Below are positions 1-7,325 of a stretch of DNA of 17,761 bases, one piece after another. The stretch's first letter is position 1; every line of letters begins with the position of its first letter. Both the position numbers and the translations under genes were made by a program. The stretch lies in the NCBI RefSeq assembly GCF_040393045.1, contig NZ_JBEBUX010000083.1, forward strand, positions 1 through 17,761, read 5' to 3'. Under the pieces are notes generated by a model, which was not told the origin of the DNA, did not search any database, and worked only from the letters and a program-made list of their open reading frames with translations. Source of the stretch: Pollutimonas bauzanensis_A. GTDB lineage: Bacteria > Pseudomonadota > Gammaproteobacteria > Burkholderiales > Burkholderiaceae_B.

Positions 1-74
1 CGAGGCCGGGTAGCCCTGGCGTAGCACAGGGCCGCTAAGCGCTGAGCCAGTCCCAGCCCCTGTGGCAGCCGCCG

Positions 75-154
75 CTCAAGAAATCGACAGACTCACAGCA
101 CAAAAAACAAACGTCTCAAGAAACCCGCAGACTCACAGCACAAAAAGCAAGCCA
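75..154. repeat. two tandem copies of a ~40-bp repeat downstream of mutY
   Basis: Two adjacent copies with a period of 40 bp occupy about 75-114 and 115-154. Both contain CTCAAGAAA, then AGACTCACAGCACAAAAA about 14 bases further on, followed by CAA. A shorter A-rich piece with AAAAAGCAAG recurs at about 161-171 and may be a decayed part of a further copy. The repeat lies just after the mutY stop codon on the minus strand. On that strand it reads as T-rich tracts behind short GC stretches, so it could include a poor terminator, but no convincing stem is visible. The rest of 1-178 has stop codons in most frames and shows no recognisable coding sequence. Confidence 0.75.
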
Positions 155-178
155 GCGCTAAAAAAAGCAAGTCACTTT

Positions 179-1252
179 CTACAAAGCAAACAACCCACTC
201 AATATCTTTTTCACCGGAGCCGGCAACGCCGTAGCGCCCAATTCCGTCACCGGCACCCACGCCTGGCGCGGTCCAGGCTCGGCGACAACAGCACCGTCGC
301 ACACCACATGCCAAGGCTCTATATGCAGCTTGAAATGCGTAAACACATGCAAGAGGCCCGCCATTTTCTGAGATTCACGACAAGGCTGCCCCCAATTAGT
401 ACAGGCAACCTCCAGCGCTGCAACGTCGCCATACTGGGGCAGACTCCATAGTCCTCCCCATATGCCCGGGGATACCTGTTGCTCCAGCAGGATCTGGTCT
501 TGCCGCTGCAGAATCAGCATTTTGCATTCGCGTTGCGGACTGGTTTTTTTAGGCTTGGGCGTGGGTAGCTCACTTTGCACGCCGTGAGTGTTGGCATAGC
601 AGCTTGCTTGCAACGGACAGCGGGCGCAGTCGGGCTTGCCGCGGGTACAGCAATCCGATCCAAGATCCATCAGTCCTTGTGTATAGGCCGCCATATCCAG
701 TGTGTCTGGTGCGGCGTGTACTGCTTCTTCGGCCGTCTTCCACAATAACTGTTCGGTTGCCCTCAGGCTGCTCACGCCGTAGATGCCGAAGTATCGGGTA
801 AATACCCGTTTAACGTTGCCATCCATGATGGGGCTACGCTTGCCATAGGCGAATGCAGCAATGGCCGCTGCTGTCGAGCGTCCTATACCAGGCAAGGTGG
901 CAATTTGTTCAGGGGATTCCGGGAATTGGCCTCCCCAATTGGTCGCTAATTCCTGTGCGCAGCGATGCAGGTTGCGCGCGCGGGCATAGTAGCCGAGCCC
1001 CGCCCAATAAGGCATTACCTCATCCTGTTCGGCTTCTGCCAGGACAGAAATCGTAGGGAACCGTTTCAGAAACCGTTCGTAATAGCCTATGACTGTGGTC
1101 ACCTGCGTTTGCTGCAGCATGATTTCAGATAGCCATATTCGGTATGCGTCGCGCGTGTCCTGCCATGGCAAGTGGTGGCGGCCATGCTGTTTTTGCCAAT
1201 CGACAATGGCCTTGGCAAAATCTGCCAGGCCGGGCCTTTCATTTAAATACAT
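179..1252 (-). CDS. mutY: MutY adenine DNA glycosylase
   Basis: This is a base-excision-repair glycosylase that removes adenine mispaired with 8-oxoguanine or guanine. The 357-residue protein has the full family layout. The helix-hairpin-helix glycosylase domain includes LSEIMLQQTQV with the catalytic Glu at residue 43, the HhH segment LPGIGRSTAAAI, and MDGNVKRV carrying the catalytic Asp. The iron-sulphur cluster loop is C-X6-C-X2-C-X5-C (CTRGKPDCARCPLQASC). A C-terminal NUDIX-like domain for 8-oxoG recognition contains FTHFKLHIEPW. Length agrees with E. coli MutY (about 350). The ATG shares one base with the ftsX stop codon (TGATG), which suggests translational coupling as the last gene of ftsE-ftsX-mutY. 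The identification is from family motifs and is secure. Its placement behind a cell-division operon is the notable point. Confidence 0.97.
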   Translation of the reverse strand: MYLNERPGLADFAKAIVDWQKQHGRHHLPWQDTRDAYRIWLSEIMLQQTQVTTVIGYYERFLKRFPTISVLAEAEQDEVMPYWAGLGYYARARNLHRCAQELATNWGGQFPESPEQIATLPGIGRSTAAAIAAFAYGKRSPIMDGNVKRVFTRYFGIYGVSSLRATEQLLWKTAEEAVHAAPDTLDMAAYTQGLMDLGSDCCTRGKPDCARCPLQASCYANTHGVQSELPTPKPKKTSPQRECKMLILQRQDQILLEQQVSPGIWGGLWSLPQYGDVAALEVACTNWGQPCRESQKMAGLLHVFTHFKLHIEPWHVVCDGAVVAEPGPRQAWVPVTELGATALPAPVKKILSGLFAL

Positions 1253-2160
1253 CAGAAACGTGTGTTGCGGGTAACGGACCAGCGGGCGGACAACGCAGCC
1301 AGAATGGCTATCACCACTACCGCCAGCAGCAGGTTCAGGGCTTCGGGCAGACGCAATACGACTTGGGTGCCATAGCTGTTGGCAAGGCGGGCCAGCGCTG
1401 CGTTCAAGGGGTTAAGCGCCAGAGCCGACAAGGCAATGGCAGCTATGCTGGAAATAACGCCAGTCAGGGCGCCAAGATATAAAAATGGACGGCGCACGAA
1501 CGACTCTGTTGCGCCCACCAGGCGCGCAACTCCGATTTCCTCACGCTGGGTAAGTGCTTGCATGCGCACGGTATTGAATACCGTAGCCAACACCACAAGC
1601 GCTACGCCTAATGCCAATAGCCAGAGGCCTATGCGGACGAAACCCAGGATCGCTTCCAGGCGACGAACCCATTCGCTATCCAGTTGCACTACATCGACAT
1701 GTTCCAGTTTGCGCCATTTTTCCGCCAACAGGCTGGCCTGTTTGGCCAAGTCGGGGCTTTCATGCAGGGTCACGACCACAGCGTCCGGCAGGGGGTTGCC
1801 AGGCAGCACGGATAGCGCATCGGCCCACGCGGGATTGGCTTTCAGTGTTTTCATGGCGTCCTCGCGCGCCACGACTCTTACTGTCTGGACTTCTTGCGAG
1901 TGTTCTTCTTGAAGCTGGCGCGCCAGCTCGGCTGCTTTATCGGGCTTGGCGCCAGGTTGCAAAAACAGCGTGACTTCTGGCGACACGGGTATCTGCTTTA
2001 CGACAGGTTGCGCTGATACCAGCACTGACGCCGCAATAATGGGAATGGCCAATGTCAGGCTGATGACCAGAATATTGGACAAGGATGAAAACGGCTGGGA
2101 CCATAGCCGGCGCAGCGCCGACAGGCAGGCATAACGATGCTGTCGCAACCAGCGGGTCAT
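1252..2160 (-). CDS. ftsX: FtsX cell-division ABC transporter-like membrane protein
   Basis: FtsX is the membrane partner of FtsE in the divisome. In the family it passes ATP-driven conformational change to periplasmic activators of peptidoglycan amidases rather than moving a substrate. The 302-residue sequence shows a short basic cytoplasmic N-terminus, a first membrane segment at about residues 28-50, and a periplasmic domain at about 52-170. Three further membrane segments lie at about 175-198, 226-248 and 274-293. Between the second and third lies TQREEIGVARLVGATESFVRRPF, the typical FtsX/MacB-type cytoplasmic coupling region. The start overlaps the ftsE stop by four bases (ATGA), so the two are almost certainly co-translated. 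The 3' end touches mutY. The protein size is normal for proteobacterial FtsX and no defects are seen. Confidence 0.96.
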   Translation of the reverse strand: MTRWLRQHRYACLSALRRLWSQPFSSLSNILVISLTLAIPIIAASVLVSAQPVVKQIPVSPEVTLFLQPGAKPDKAAELARQLQEEHSQEVQTVRVVAREDAMKTLKANPAWADALSVLPGNPLPDAVVVTLHESPDLAKQASLLAEKWRKLEHVDVVQLDSEWVRRLEAILGFVRIGLWLLALGVALVVLATVFNTVRMQALTQREEIGVARLVGATESFVRRPFLYLGALTGVISSIAAIALSALALNPLNAALARLANSYGTQVVLRLPEALNLLLAVVVIAILAALSARWSVTRNTRF

Positions 2161-2828
2161 GGCTTTACCCCCAGCATGTCGGTGAATCGGCCTGCATCGA
2201 TATGTAGGGTGCGGGAAGCATAAGAAGCCATAAGCGCACCGTCGTGCGAGGCGATCAATGTAGTGACGCCTACACGATTGAAGTCGCGGAATACTTCCAT
2301 AATGCGGCGGGCGCTTTCTTTATCCAGATTGGCTGTGGGTTCGTCTGCAATCACGATAGCGGGACGGTTGACGATGGCGCGCGCAATCGCCAGGCGCTGC
2401 TGTTCGCCACCCGACATTTCCACAGGGTTGAGGTCTTCTTTGCCCGACAAGCCGACTTTTTCCATGGCGGCTCGGGCACGCGTGCCTGCCAGGCGAGGTT
2501 CCAGTCCGGCTATCGTCAAAGGCAATAAGACGTTATTGATGGCATTGCGGTCATACAGCAGATGGGTATCTTGCAAAATGACGCCGACTGCGCGGCGCAG
2601 ATAGGGACGCGCCCGGGGAGGCATTTTGTCGATCCGATGGCCATTGACGTGGACCATGCCGCGGCTGGGTGGCTCCAGTCCGCCAATGAGCTTGAGCAGG
2701 GTGGACTTACCGGCCCCCGAAGGGCCCGATACAAATATGAACTCGCCGGCCTCTATCTTGAAGTTGATATCAGCCAGGATGTTTCGCCCTCGTCCGTACG
2801 ATTTAAATACGTGCTGAAATTCGATCAT
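2157..2828 (-). CDS. ftsE: FtsE cell-division ATP-binding protein
   Basis: FtsE is the cytoplasmic ATPase of the FtsEX complex at the division site. The 223-residue protein is a complete small ABC ATPase. It has Walker A GPSGAGKST at residues 35-43, a Q-loop glutamine in VILQDTHLL near 86, signature MSGGEQQ at 138-144, Walker B IVIADEP at 158-164 and the switch histidine 195 in LIASHDG. The sequence YDRNAINNVLLPL after the Q-loop is characteristic of FtsE. It heads the minus-strand operon ftsE-ftsX-mutY. No strong Shine-Dalgarno sequence is visible before the ATG, and I could not settle a promoter in the 219-base gap shared with the divergent aapJ. Unlike in E. coli, no ftsY is adjacent within the window. 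Confidence 0.97.
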   Translation of the reverse strand: MIEFQHVFKSYGRGRNILADINFKIEAGEFIFVSGPSGAGKSTLLKLIGGLEPPSRGMVHVNGHRIDKMPPRARPYLRRAVGVILQDTHLLYDRNAINNVLLPLTIAGLEPRLAGTRARAAMEKVGLSGKEDLNPVEMSGGEQQRLAIARAIVNRPAIVIADEPTANLDKESARRIMEVFRDFNRVGVTTLIASHDGALMASYASRTLHIDAGRFTDMLGVKP

Positions 2829-2977
2829 AGTGACATTAATGTTAAGGCTTTAATAGTAAAGGCTTATGGTTTATGCGTAGCAGCGGGGCAGGCGCGGACA
2901 AATTAAGCCTAGCGACATGATGCCAGGAAACGCAAGGGATATCCCTCATGTTTTTAATGAATACCAACAGTTACGAT

Positions 2978-3005
2978 TTGACCGCTAGCGGCAGAGTTGT
3001 AATTG
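2978..3005 (+). promoter_or_regulatory. candidate sigma70-like promoter of aapJ, overlapping a palindrome
   Basis: A -35-like TTGACC (2978-2983) is followed 16 bases later by TAATTG (3000-3005), a modest sigma70 match upstream of the aapJ start at 3048. The perfect palindrome CCGCTAGCGG (2982-2991) begins within the -35 element and runs into the spacer, a position expected for an operator. A second perfect palindrome, AGGGATATCCCT, is at 2935-2946. The rest of the 219-base divergent gap between ftsE and aapJ shows only AT-rich sequence with two copies of AAGGCTT at 2844-2850 and 2859-2865. The promoter call is an inference from spacing and composition. Confidence 0.35.
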
Positions 3006-3047
3006 TATGCCGTGTTGTCCAATCAGAATCACCGAAAGGGATCTTCT

Positions 3048-4064
3048 ATGAAACTAATTAAAGCGGCCGCGCTAGGTGCTTCGCTGTTTTTCTTTGCCGC
3101 CGCGTCCAATGCTGGCGAAACCCTGGACGCCGTCAAGAAAAAAGGCTTTGTCCAATGTGGCACCCATACTGGTTTGCCGGGGTTTTCCATTGCAAACAGC
3201 AAAGGGGAATGGACGGGTATCGACGTTGATCTTTGTCGTGCCATTGCCGCCATGATGTTCGGTGATGCCACAAAATACAAGGCAGTGGCGCAAACCACCC
3301 AGCAACGCTTCACCGCATTGCAATCCGGTGAAATCGATGTCTTGACGCGCAATACCACGGCCACCATGACGCGTGACACCACCTTGGGTTTGATGACGCC
3401 GGGCATTAACTATTACGACAGCCAAGGCATTATGGTCAAGACCAGCCTGGGTGTTAAAAGCGCTAAAGAATTGGGCGGTGCTGCTGTCTGCGTGCAACCG
3501 GGCACAACGACCGAGCTGAACCTGGCGGACTGGTTCCGCGCCAACAAGCTTGAATTCAAACCTGTGGTTATCAACAATCCCGACGAAGCCATGCGTTCGT
3601 ATGAAGCTGGCCGTTGCGATGCCTACACTACCGACAAGTCGGGCCTGGCTACCACGCGCTCTACCTTGTCCAAGCCTGATGACCACGTCATCTTGCCAGA
3701 AGACTTTTCCAAAGAACCGTTGGGCCCCATGGTGCGGCAGGGTGATGACCCCTGGTTCATGGTGGTGCGCTGGGCGCTTAACACCATGCTCGAAGCGGAA
3801 GAGTACGGTATAACGTCCAAAAACGTCGATGAAATGCTCAAGAGCCCCAACCCTAATATCCAGCGCATCCTGGGTGTAACAGGCGAAATGGGCAAGGGAC
3901 TTGGGTTGGATAATAAATGGGCGTATAACATCATCAAGCAAGTCGGTAATTATGGCGAATCTTTCGCCCGTAATATCGGTACGGACTCGCCAATGAAGCT
4001 GGAACGCGGTCTTAACGCGCAATGGCGCGATGGCGGTTTGATGTACGGCTGGCCAGTACGCTAG
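3048..4064 (+). CDS. aapJ: AapJ general L-amino-acid ABC transporter periplasmic binding protein
   Basis: This is the periplasmic receptor of a polar amino-acid ABC importer of the AapJQMP/BztABCD type. The ATG at 3048 is preferred over an upstream in-frame ATG at 3003. It is preceded by GAAAGGG at good spacing and opens directly into a signal peptide, with likely cleavage after SNA (residue 22). The mature protein is a type II amino-acid-binding fold. VKKKGFVQCGTHTGLPGFS starts it and IDVDLCRAIAAMMFGD follows. RFTALQSGEIDVLTRNTTATMTRD is the ligand-contact region typical of this subfamily, and the long C-terminal end is ALNAQWRDGGLMYGWPVR-like. At 338 residues it matches AapJ (about 340) and is longer than HisJ/GlnH types (about 240). 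It is followed by a strong hairpin and then both permeases and the ATPase. Exact substrate range cannot be read from sequence. Confidence 0.95.
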   Translation: MKLIKAAALGASLFFFAAASNAGETLDAVKKKGFVQCGTHTGLPGFSIANSKGEWTGIDVDLCRAIAAMMFGDATKYKAVAQTTQQRFTALQSGEIDVLTRNTTATMTRDTTLGLMTPGINYYDSQGIMVKTSLGVKSAKELGGAAVCVQPGTTTELNLADWFRANKLEFKPVVINNPDEAMRSYEAGRCDAYTTDKSGLATTRSTLSKPDDHVILPEDFSKEPLGPMVRQGDDPWFMVVRWALNTMLEAEEYGITSKNVDEMLKSPNPNIQRILGVTGEMGKGLGLDNKWAYNIIKQVGNYGESFARNIGTDSPMKLERGLNAQWRDGGLMYGWPVR

Positions 4065-4080
4065 GCGAGTCGTTTCTACA

Positions 4081-4111
4081 CAAAAGCTGGGCCCGCAAGG
4101 CCCAGCTTTTG
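4081..4111 (+). terminator. strong hairpin between aapJ and aapQ
   Basis: A perfect 13-bp stem, CAAAAGCTGGGCC (4081-4093) with GGCCCAGCTTTTG (4099-4111), encloses the loop CGCAA. The T-run lies within the stem and little T-tract follows, so termination may be partial. Placed 16 bases after the binding-protein stop and 45 bases before the permease start, it fits the common arrangement in which the receptor mRNA is stabilised or most transcripts end, giving more receptor than permease. The hairpin is seen directly; its role is inferred. Confidence 0.75.
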
Positions 4112-4155
4112 GCAATGGGAGTGCTGCGTCAGGGTCCCCAAATGATTCAATCCTT

Positions 4156-5340
4156 ATGACGAAAAATACATCTTCGCCCCAGTCGCCAAAACGGCGCTTA
4201 TCATGGAACGATCCTGGTATTCGCGCCCTTATTTACCAGGTTTTGATTCTTGGCGCCGTGGGGTTTGCAGTCTGGTATCTGGTTTCCAATACCTTGCATA
4301 ATCTGGCTGTCCGCAACATATCAACCGGTTTTGCCTTTATTCATCGCGAAGCTGGCTTCGCGATCGGTGAATCGATTATTCCTTATACCCCGGCCGACAC
4401 TTACGGCAGGGCCATCTGGGTGGGCCTGATCAACACACTGCGTGTATCGGTGGTGGGGATTATCGCCGCCACGTTGTTTGGCACGCTGCTGGGTATTGCG
4501 CGCCTATCCAAGAACTGGCTGCTATCGCGCGTTGCCAGCGTCTATATCGAAGTGATGCGCAACATTCCGTTGTTGCTACAACTCTTTTTCTGGTACGCCA
4601 TCATTACTGAAAGCATGCCCGGCCCGCGCCAGGCACTGCACCCTATACCCGGCGTCTTCCTCTCGAACCGGGGGCTCAAGCTGCCTTCATTGCAGGGCGA
4701 CGCCTTGGACTGGATCGTAGGCGGTCTGGCGATCGCCATCGTCGGCATCGTGCTTTTGGGGCATTGGGCGAAAAAGCGCCAAGAGGCCACCGGCAATATT
4801 TTCCCGCTGGGGCGTGTGGCGCTGGCCTTGCTGATTGTTTTTCCGGTGATTGGCTGGTTGATCAGCGGCGCATCGTTAACGCTCGAATTGCCCGTCCTGA
4901 CTGGTTTTAATTTTAGCGGTGGTTTGTCGCTGTCGCCCGAATTTACGGCCTTGTTGGTAGGCCTGGTCATGTACACGTCGGCCTTTGTGGCCGAGGTGGT
5001 GCGATCAGGAATACAGTCGGTCAATCAAGGGCAATGGGAAGCGGCCGGCGCGATAGGATTGTCGCGTGCGCGCATGCTGCGCCTGGTCATCTTGCCGCAG
5101 GCGCTGCGCGTTATCGTACCGCCCATGACCAGTCAATACCTGAATCTGACCAAGAACAGTTCGCTGGCCGTGGCTATCGGCTATCCCGATATCGTTTCCG
5201 TGGTCAATACGACGCTTAACCAAACAGGGCAGGCTATCGAAGGCATTCTGATCATCATGGCGGCTTACCTTACCGTGAGCCTGTCGATTTCGATTTTCAT
5301 GAACTGGTATAACAAGCGCATCGCGCTGGTGGAGCGCTAA
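4156..5340 (+). CDS. aapQ: AapQ amino-acid ABC transporter permease
   Basis: This is the first of two inner-membrane permeases of the AapJQMP importer. The 394-residue protein is of the long HisM-type with a central insertion between the early and late membrane segments, as in AapQ/BztB (about 400). A first membrane span is at about residues 24-44. TYGRAIWVGLINTLRVSVVGIIAATLFGTLLG starts the permease domain, followed by YIEVMRNIPLLLQLFFWY, a family hallmark. The EAA loop that contacts the ATPase is EAAGAIGLSRARMLRLVILPQALRVIVPP in the C-terminal third. The Shine-Dalgarno region before the ATG is weak, consistent with lower expression than aapJ. The stop codon is immediately followed by the aapM ATG with no gap. 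Confidence 0.94.
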   Translation: MTKNTSSPQSPKRRLSWNDPGIRALIYQVLILGAVGFAVWYLVSNTLHNLAVRNISTGFAFIHREAGFAIGESIIPYTPADTYGRAIWVGLINTLRVSVVGIIAATLFGTLLGIARLSKNWLLSRVASVYIEVMRNIPLLLQLFFWYAIITESMPGPRQALHPIPGVFLSNRGLKLPSLQGDALDWIVGGLAIAIVGIVLLGHWAKKRQEATGNIFPLGRVALALLIVFPVIGWLISGASLTLELPVLTGFNFSGGLSLSPEFTALLVGLVMYTSAFVAEVVRSGIQSVNQGQWEAAGAIGLSRARMLRLVILPQALRVIVPPMTSQYLNLTKNSSLAVAIGYPDIVSVVNTTLNQTGQAIEGILIIMAAYLTVSLSISIFMNWYNKRIALVER

Positions 5341-6438
5341 ATGAGCTTGAATACCTCAACGACACCAGAGCTTGCGCCGCCCTCTGCGCGACAAGGCACG
5401 GTTGCGTGGTTGCGGGCCAGTCTGTTTTCGTCGCCGCTCAACACGCTGCTTACCGTCCTGGTGGTGTGGCTGCTGCTGATGATCGTGCCTGCCATGGTCG
5501 AGTGGCTATTCATCAAGGCCAATTTCAATGCGACCAACGCGCAAGAATGCCGTGAGTCGGGCGGCGCATGTTGGGCATTCATTGCCGAAAAACATCGCCT
5601 GATTCTGTTCGGTATTTATCCTTACGACGAGCAGTGGCGGCCTTTGCTGGCCAGCCTCATCCTGATCGCGATCATTTTTTGCAGTTGCCTGCGCTGGTTC
5701 TGGAAGCCATGGTTGGGGCTGCTCTGGATAGTCGCGCTCACCTCGGTGGCGGGCTTGATGTGGGGCGGCATATTTGGCTTGAGCTATGTCGAAAACGATA
5801 GGTGGGGCGGCCTGCCGCTTACCCTCATATTGGCTACCTTTGGCATCGCCTTTGCTTTTCCGTTCGGCTTGCTGCTTGCTCTGGGCCGGCGTTCCCATAT
5901 GCCGGCGGTCAAAGCCTTGTGCGTGGTCTATATTGAACTCATACGGGGCGTGCCGCTGATCAGCCTGCTGTTCATGTCTTCAGTCATGCTGCCTTTGTTC
6001 TTGCCTGAGGGCTTCAGTATCGACAAGCTGTTGCGCGCGCAAATAGCCATTATCATGTTCGCCGCGGCATATATTGCCGAAACGGTGCGCGGAGGCCTAC
6101 AGGCCATACCGAAGGGGCAATACGAGGGTGCGGAATCCTTGGGCCTGGGCTATTGGCAGCAAATGCGCAAGATCATCCTGCCGCAGGCGCTTAAGGTCGT
6201 TATTCCACCATTGGTCGGGATTTTTATTTCGCTTTTCAAAGATACCTCGCTGGTTGTCATTATCGGTATTTTCGACTTGACCCAGGCTGCCAAGACGGCG
6301 GTTGCGGATGCCGCATGGCGCGGCTTCAGCGCCGAAGCCTATCTTTTTATCGCCTTTATTTATTTTATTTTCTGCTTCTCCATTTCCCGCTATAGCCAGT
6401 CGCTGGAAAAGCATTTGCAGACAGGACATCAACGTTGA
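5341..6438 (+). CDS. aapM: AapM amino-acid ABC transporter permease
   Basis: This is the second permease of the AapJQMP importer and forms a heterodimer with AapQ in this family. It has 365 residues. A hydrophobic N-terminal half includes LLTVLVVWLLLMIVPAMVEW and a stretch of membrane segments. The conserved core has AFPFGLLLALGRRS, then YIELIRGVPLISLLFMSSVMLPLFLP, AAYIAETVRGGLQAIPKGQ, and the EAA loop EGAESLGLGYWQQMRKIILPQALKVVIPP. Its start codon abuts the aapQ stop (TAAATG), so translation is probably coupled. A 54-base gap separates it from the aapP start. The length fits AapM/BztC (about 380). Confidence 0.94.
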   Translation: MSLNTSTTPELAPPSARQGTVAWLRASLFSSPLNTLLTVLVVWLLLMIVPAMVEWLFIKANFNATNAQECRESGGACWAFIAEKHRLILFGIYPYDEQWRPLLASLILIAIIFCSCLRWFWKPWLGLLWIVALTSVAGLMWGGIFGLSYVENDRWGGLPLTLILATFGIAFAFPFGLLLALGRRSHMPAVKALCVVYIELIRGVPLISLLFMSSVMLPLFLPEGFSIDKLLRAQIAIIMFAAAYIAETVRGGLQAIPKGQYEGAESLGLGYWQQMRKIILPQALKVVIPPLVGIFISLFKDTSLVVIIGIFDLTQAAKTAVADAAWRGFSAEAYLFIAFIYFIFCFSISRYSQSLEKHLQTGHQR

Positions 6439-6492
6439 TCAACATGACTTGTGCAACTATGCAGGCGTCGATTCAAACAAGGGAGTACAGAC

Positions 6493-7233
6493 ATGTCTGA
6501 GGCCATTATTCGCCTAGAGGATGTCAATAAGTGGTTTGGGCAGTTTCACGTTTTGCGCAACATCAATCTGAATGTTGGCAAGGGCGAACGAATTGTCATT
6601 TGCGGGCCTTCCGGCTCAGGCAAATCCACCATGATACGTTGCATCAATCGATTGGAAGAGCACCAGCAAGGCAGCATTGTTGTCGATGGCGTAGAACTCA
6701 CCAACGACTTGAAGCAGATCGAAGCCATCCGCCGCGACGTGGGCATGGTGTTTCAGCACTTCAATCTTTTTCCCCACCTGACTGTGCTCGAGAACCTGAC
6801 GCTGGGTCCGGTGTGGGTATTGAAGCAGTCCAAGGCCCAGGCTGAAGCGGCAGCCATGAAATACCTCGAGCGGGTGCGTATTCCGGATCAGGCGGCCAAA
6901 TATCCCGGCCAACTATCTGGCGGTCAGCAACAGCGTGTCGCGATAGCCCGGTCGTTATGCATGAATCCAAAAATCATGCTGTTTGATGAACCGACGTCGG
7001 CACTCGACCCCGAAATGGTCAAGGAAGTGCTGGATGTCATGGTGGGGTTGGCCGAGGAAAGCGGAATGACCATGTTGTGTGTAACGCACGAAATGGGTTT
7101 TGCGCGCAAAGTCGCCGACCGCGTCATTTTTATGGATCAGGGCGAGATCATCGAGGAAAATACCCCCGACGCTTTCTTTGATAATCCCCAGAACGAGCGC
7201 ACCAAGCTATTCCTTAGCCAGATATTGCATTAA
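6493..7233 (+). CDS. aapP: AapP amino-acid ABC transporter ATP-binding protein
   Basis: This is the ATPase that powers the AapJQMP importer. The ATG at 6493 is preferred to an in-frame ATG 42 bases upstream, because AAGGGAG lies about seven bases before it and the family starts at this point (MSEAIIRLEDVNKWFG). The 246 residues contain Walker A GPSGSGKST at 38-46, the Q-loop in MVFQHFNLFPHLTVLENL, signature LSGGQQQ at 141-147, Walker B IMLFDEP at 161-167 and switch His 199 in CVTHEMGFARKVADRV. The last is a hallmark of polar amino-acid transporter ATPases (GlnQ/HisP/AapP). It is the last gene of the transporter operon, and a weak long-range inverted repeat follows. Confidence 0.95.
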   Translation: MSEAIIRLEDVNKWFGQFHVLRNINLNVGKGERIVICGPSGSGKSTMIRCINRLEEHQQGSIVVDGVELTNDLKQIEAIRRDVGMVFQHFNLFPHLTVLENLTLGPVWVLKQSKAQAEAAAMKYLERVRIPDQAAKYPGQLSGGQQQRVAIARSLCMNPKIMLFDEPTSALDPEMVKEVLDVMVGLAEESGMTMLCVTHEMGFARKVADRVIFMDQGEIIEENTPDAFFDNPQNERTKLFLSQILH

Positions 7234-7240
7234 TTGTTGT

Positions 7241-7291
7241 CATAGCCGTATATCGTTATCGCGCACATGCCGCAAATGGTGTACGGTTATG
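7241..7291. repeat. imperfect inverted repeat between aapP and the Bug protein gene
   Basis: CATAGCCGTA (7241-7250) and TACGGTTATG (7282-7291) are complementary except for one position that can form a G-U pair, with a 31-base interval. Smaller complementary pieces lie within the interval. It sits eight bases after the aapP stop and 35 bases before the next start. It could be a weak terminator (an AT-rich stretch follows) or a binding site; neither is proven. Confidence 0.4.
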
Positions 7292-7325
7292 TCTCTAAAT
7301 ATTTTATGACAAGGTGTTTCGAATT

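Noticed and set aside
1..86. Minus-strand open frame running off the left edge
   Set aside because: From about position 86 to the edge one minus frame is open, but it has no ATG, GTG or TTG start after the preceding stop and is too short to judge.
62..451. Plus-strand open frame of 129 codons over the left repeat
   Set aside because: It overlaps the 3' end of mutY in antisense, has a low-complexity sequence from the 40-bp repeat, and has no ribosome site or recognisable domain.
2829..2947. Promoter of ftsE on the minus strand
   Set aside because: Several partial matches (TTGTCC, TTGCGT as -35) lack a good -10 at proper spacing; none can be preferred.
3072..4115. Long minus-strand open frame (347 codons) antisense to aapJ
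   Set aside because: It mirrors a secure transporter gene, shows no domain, and long antisense frames are common opposite moderately GC-rich genes.
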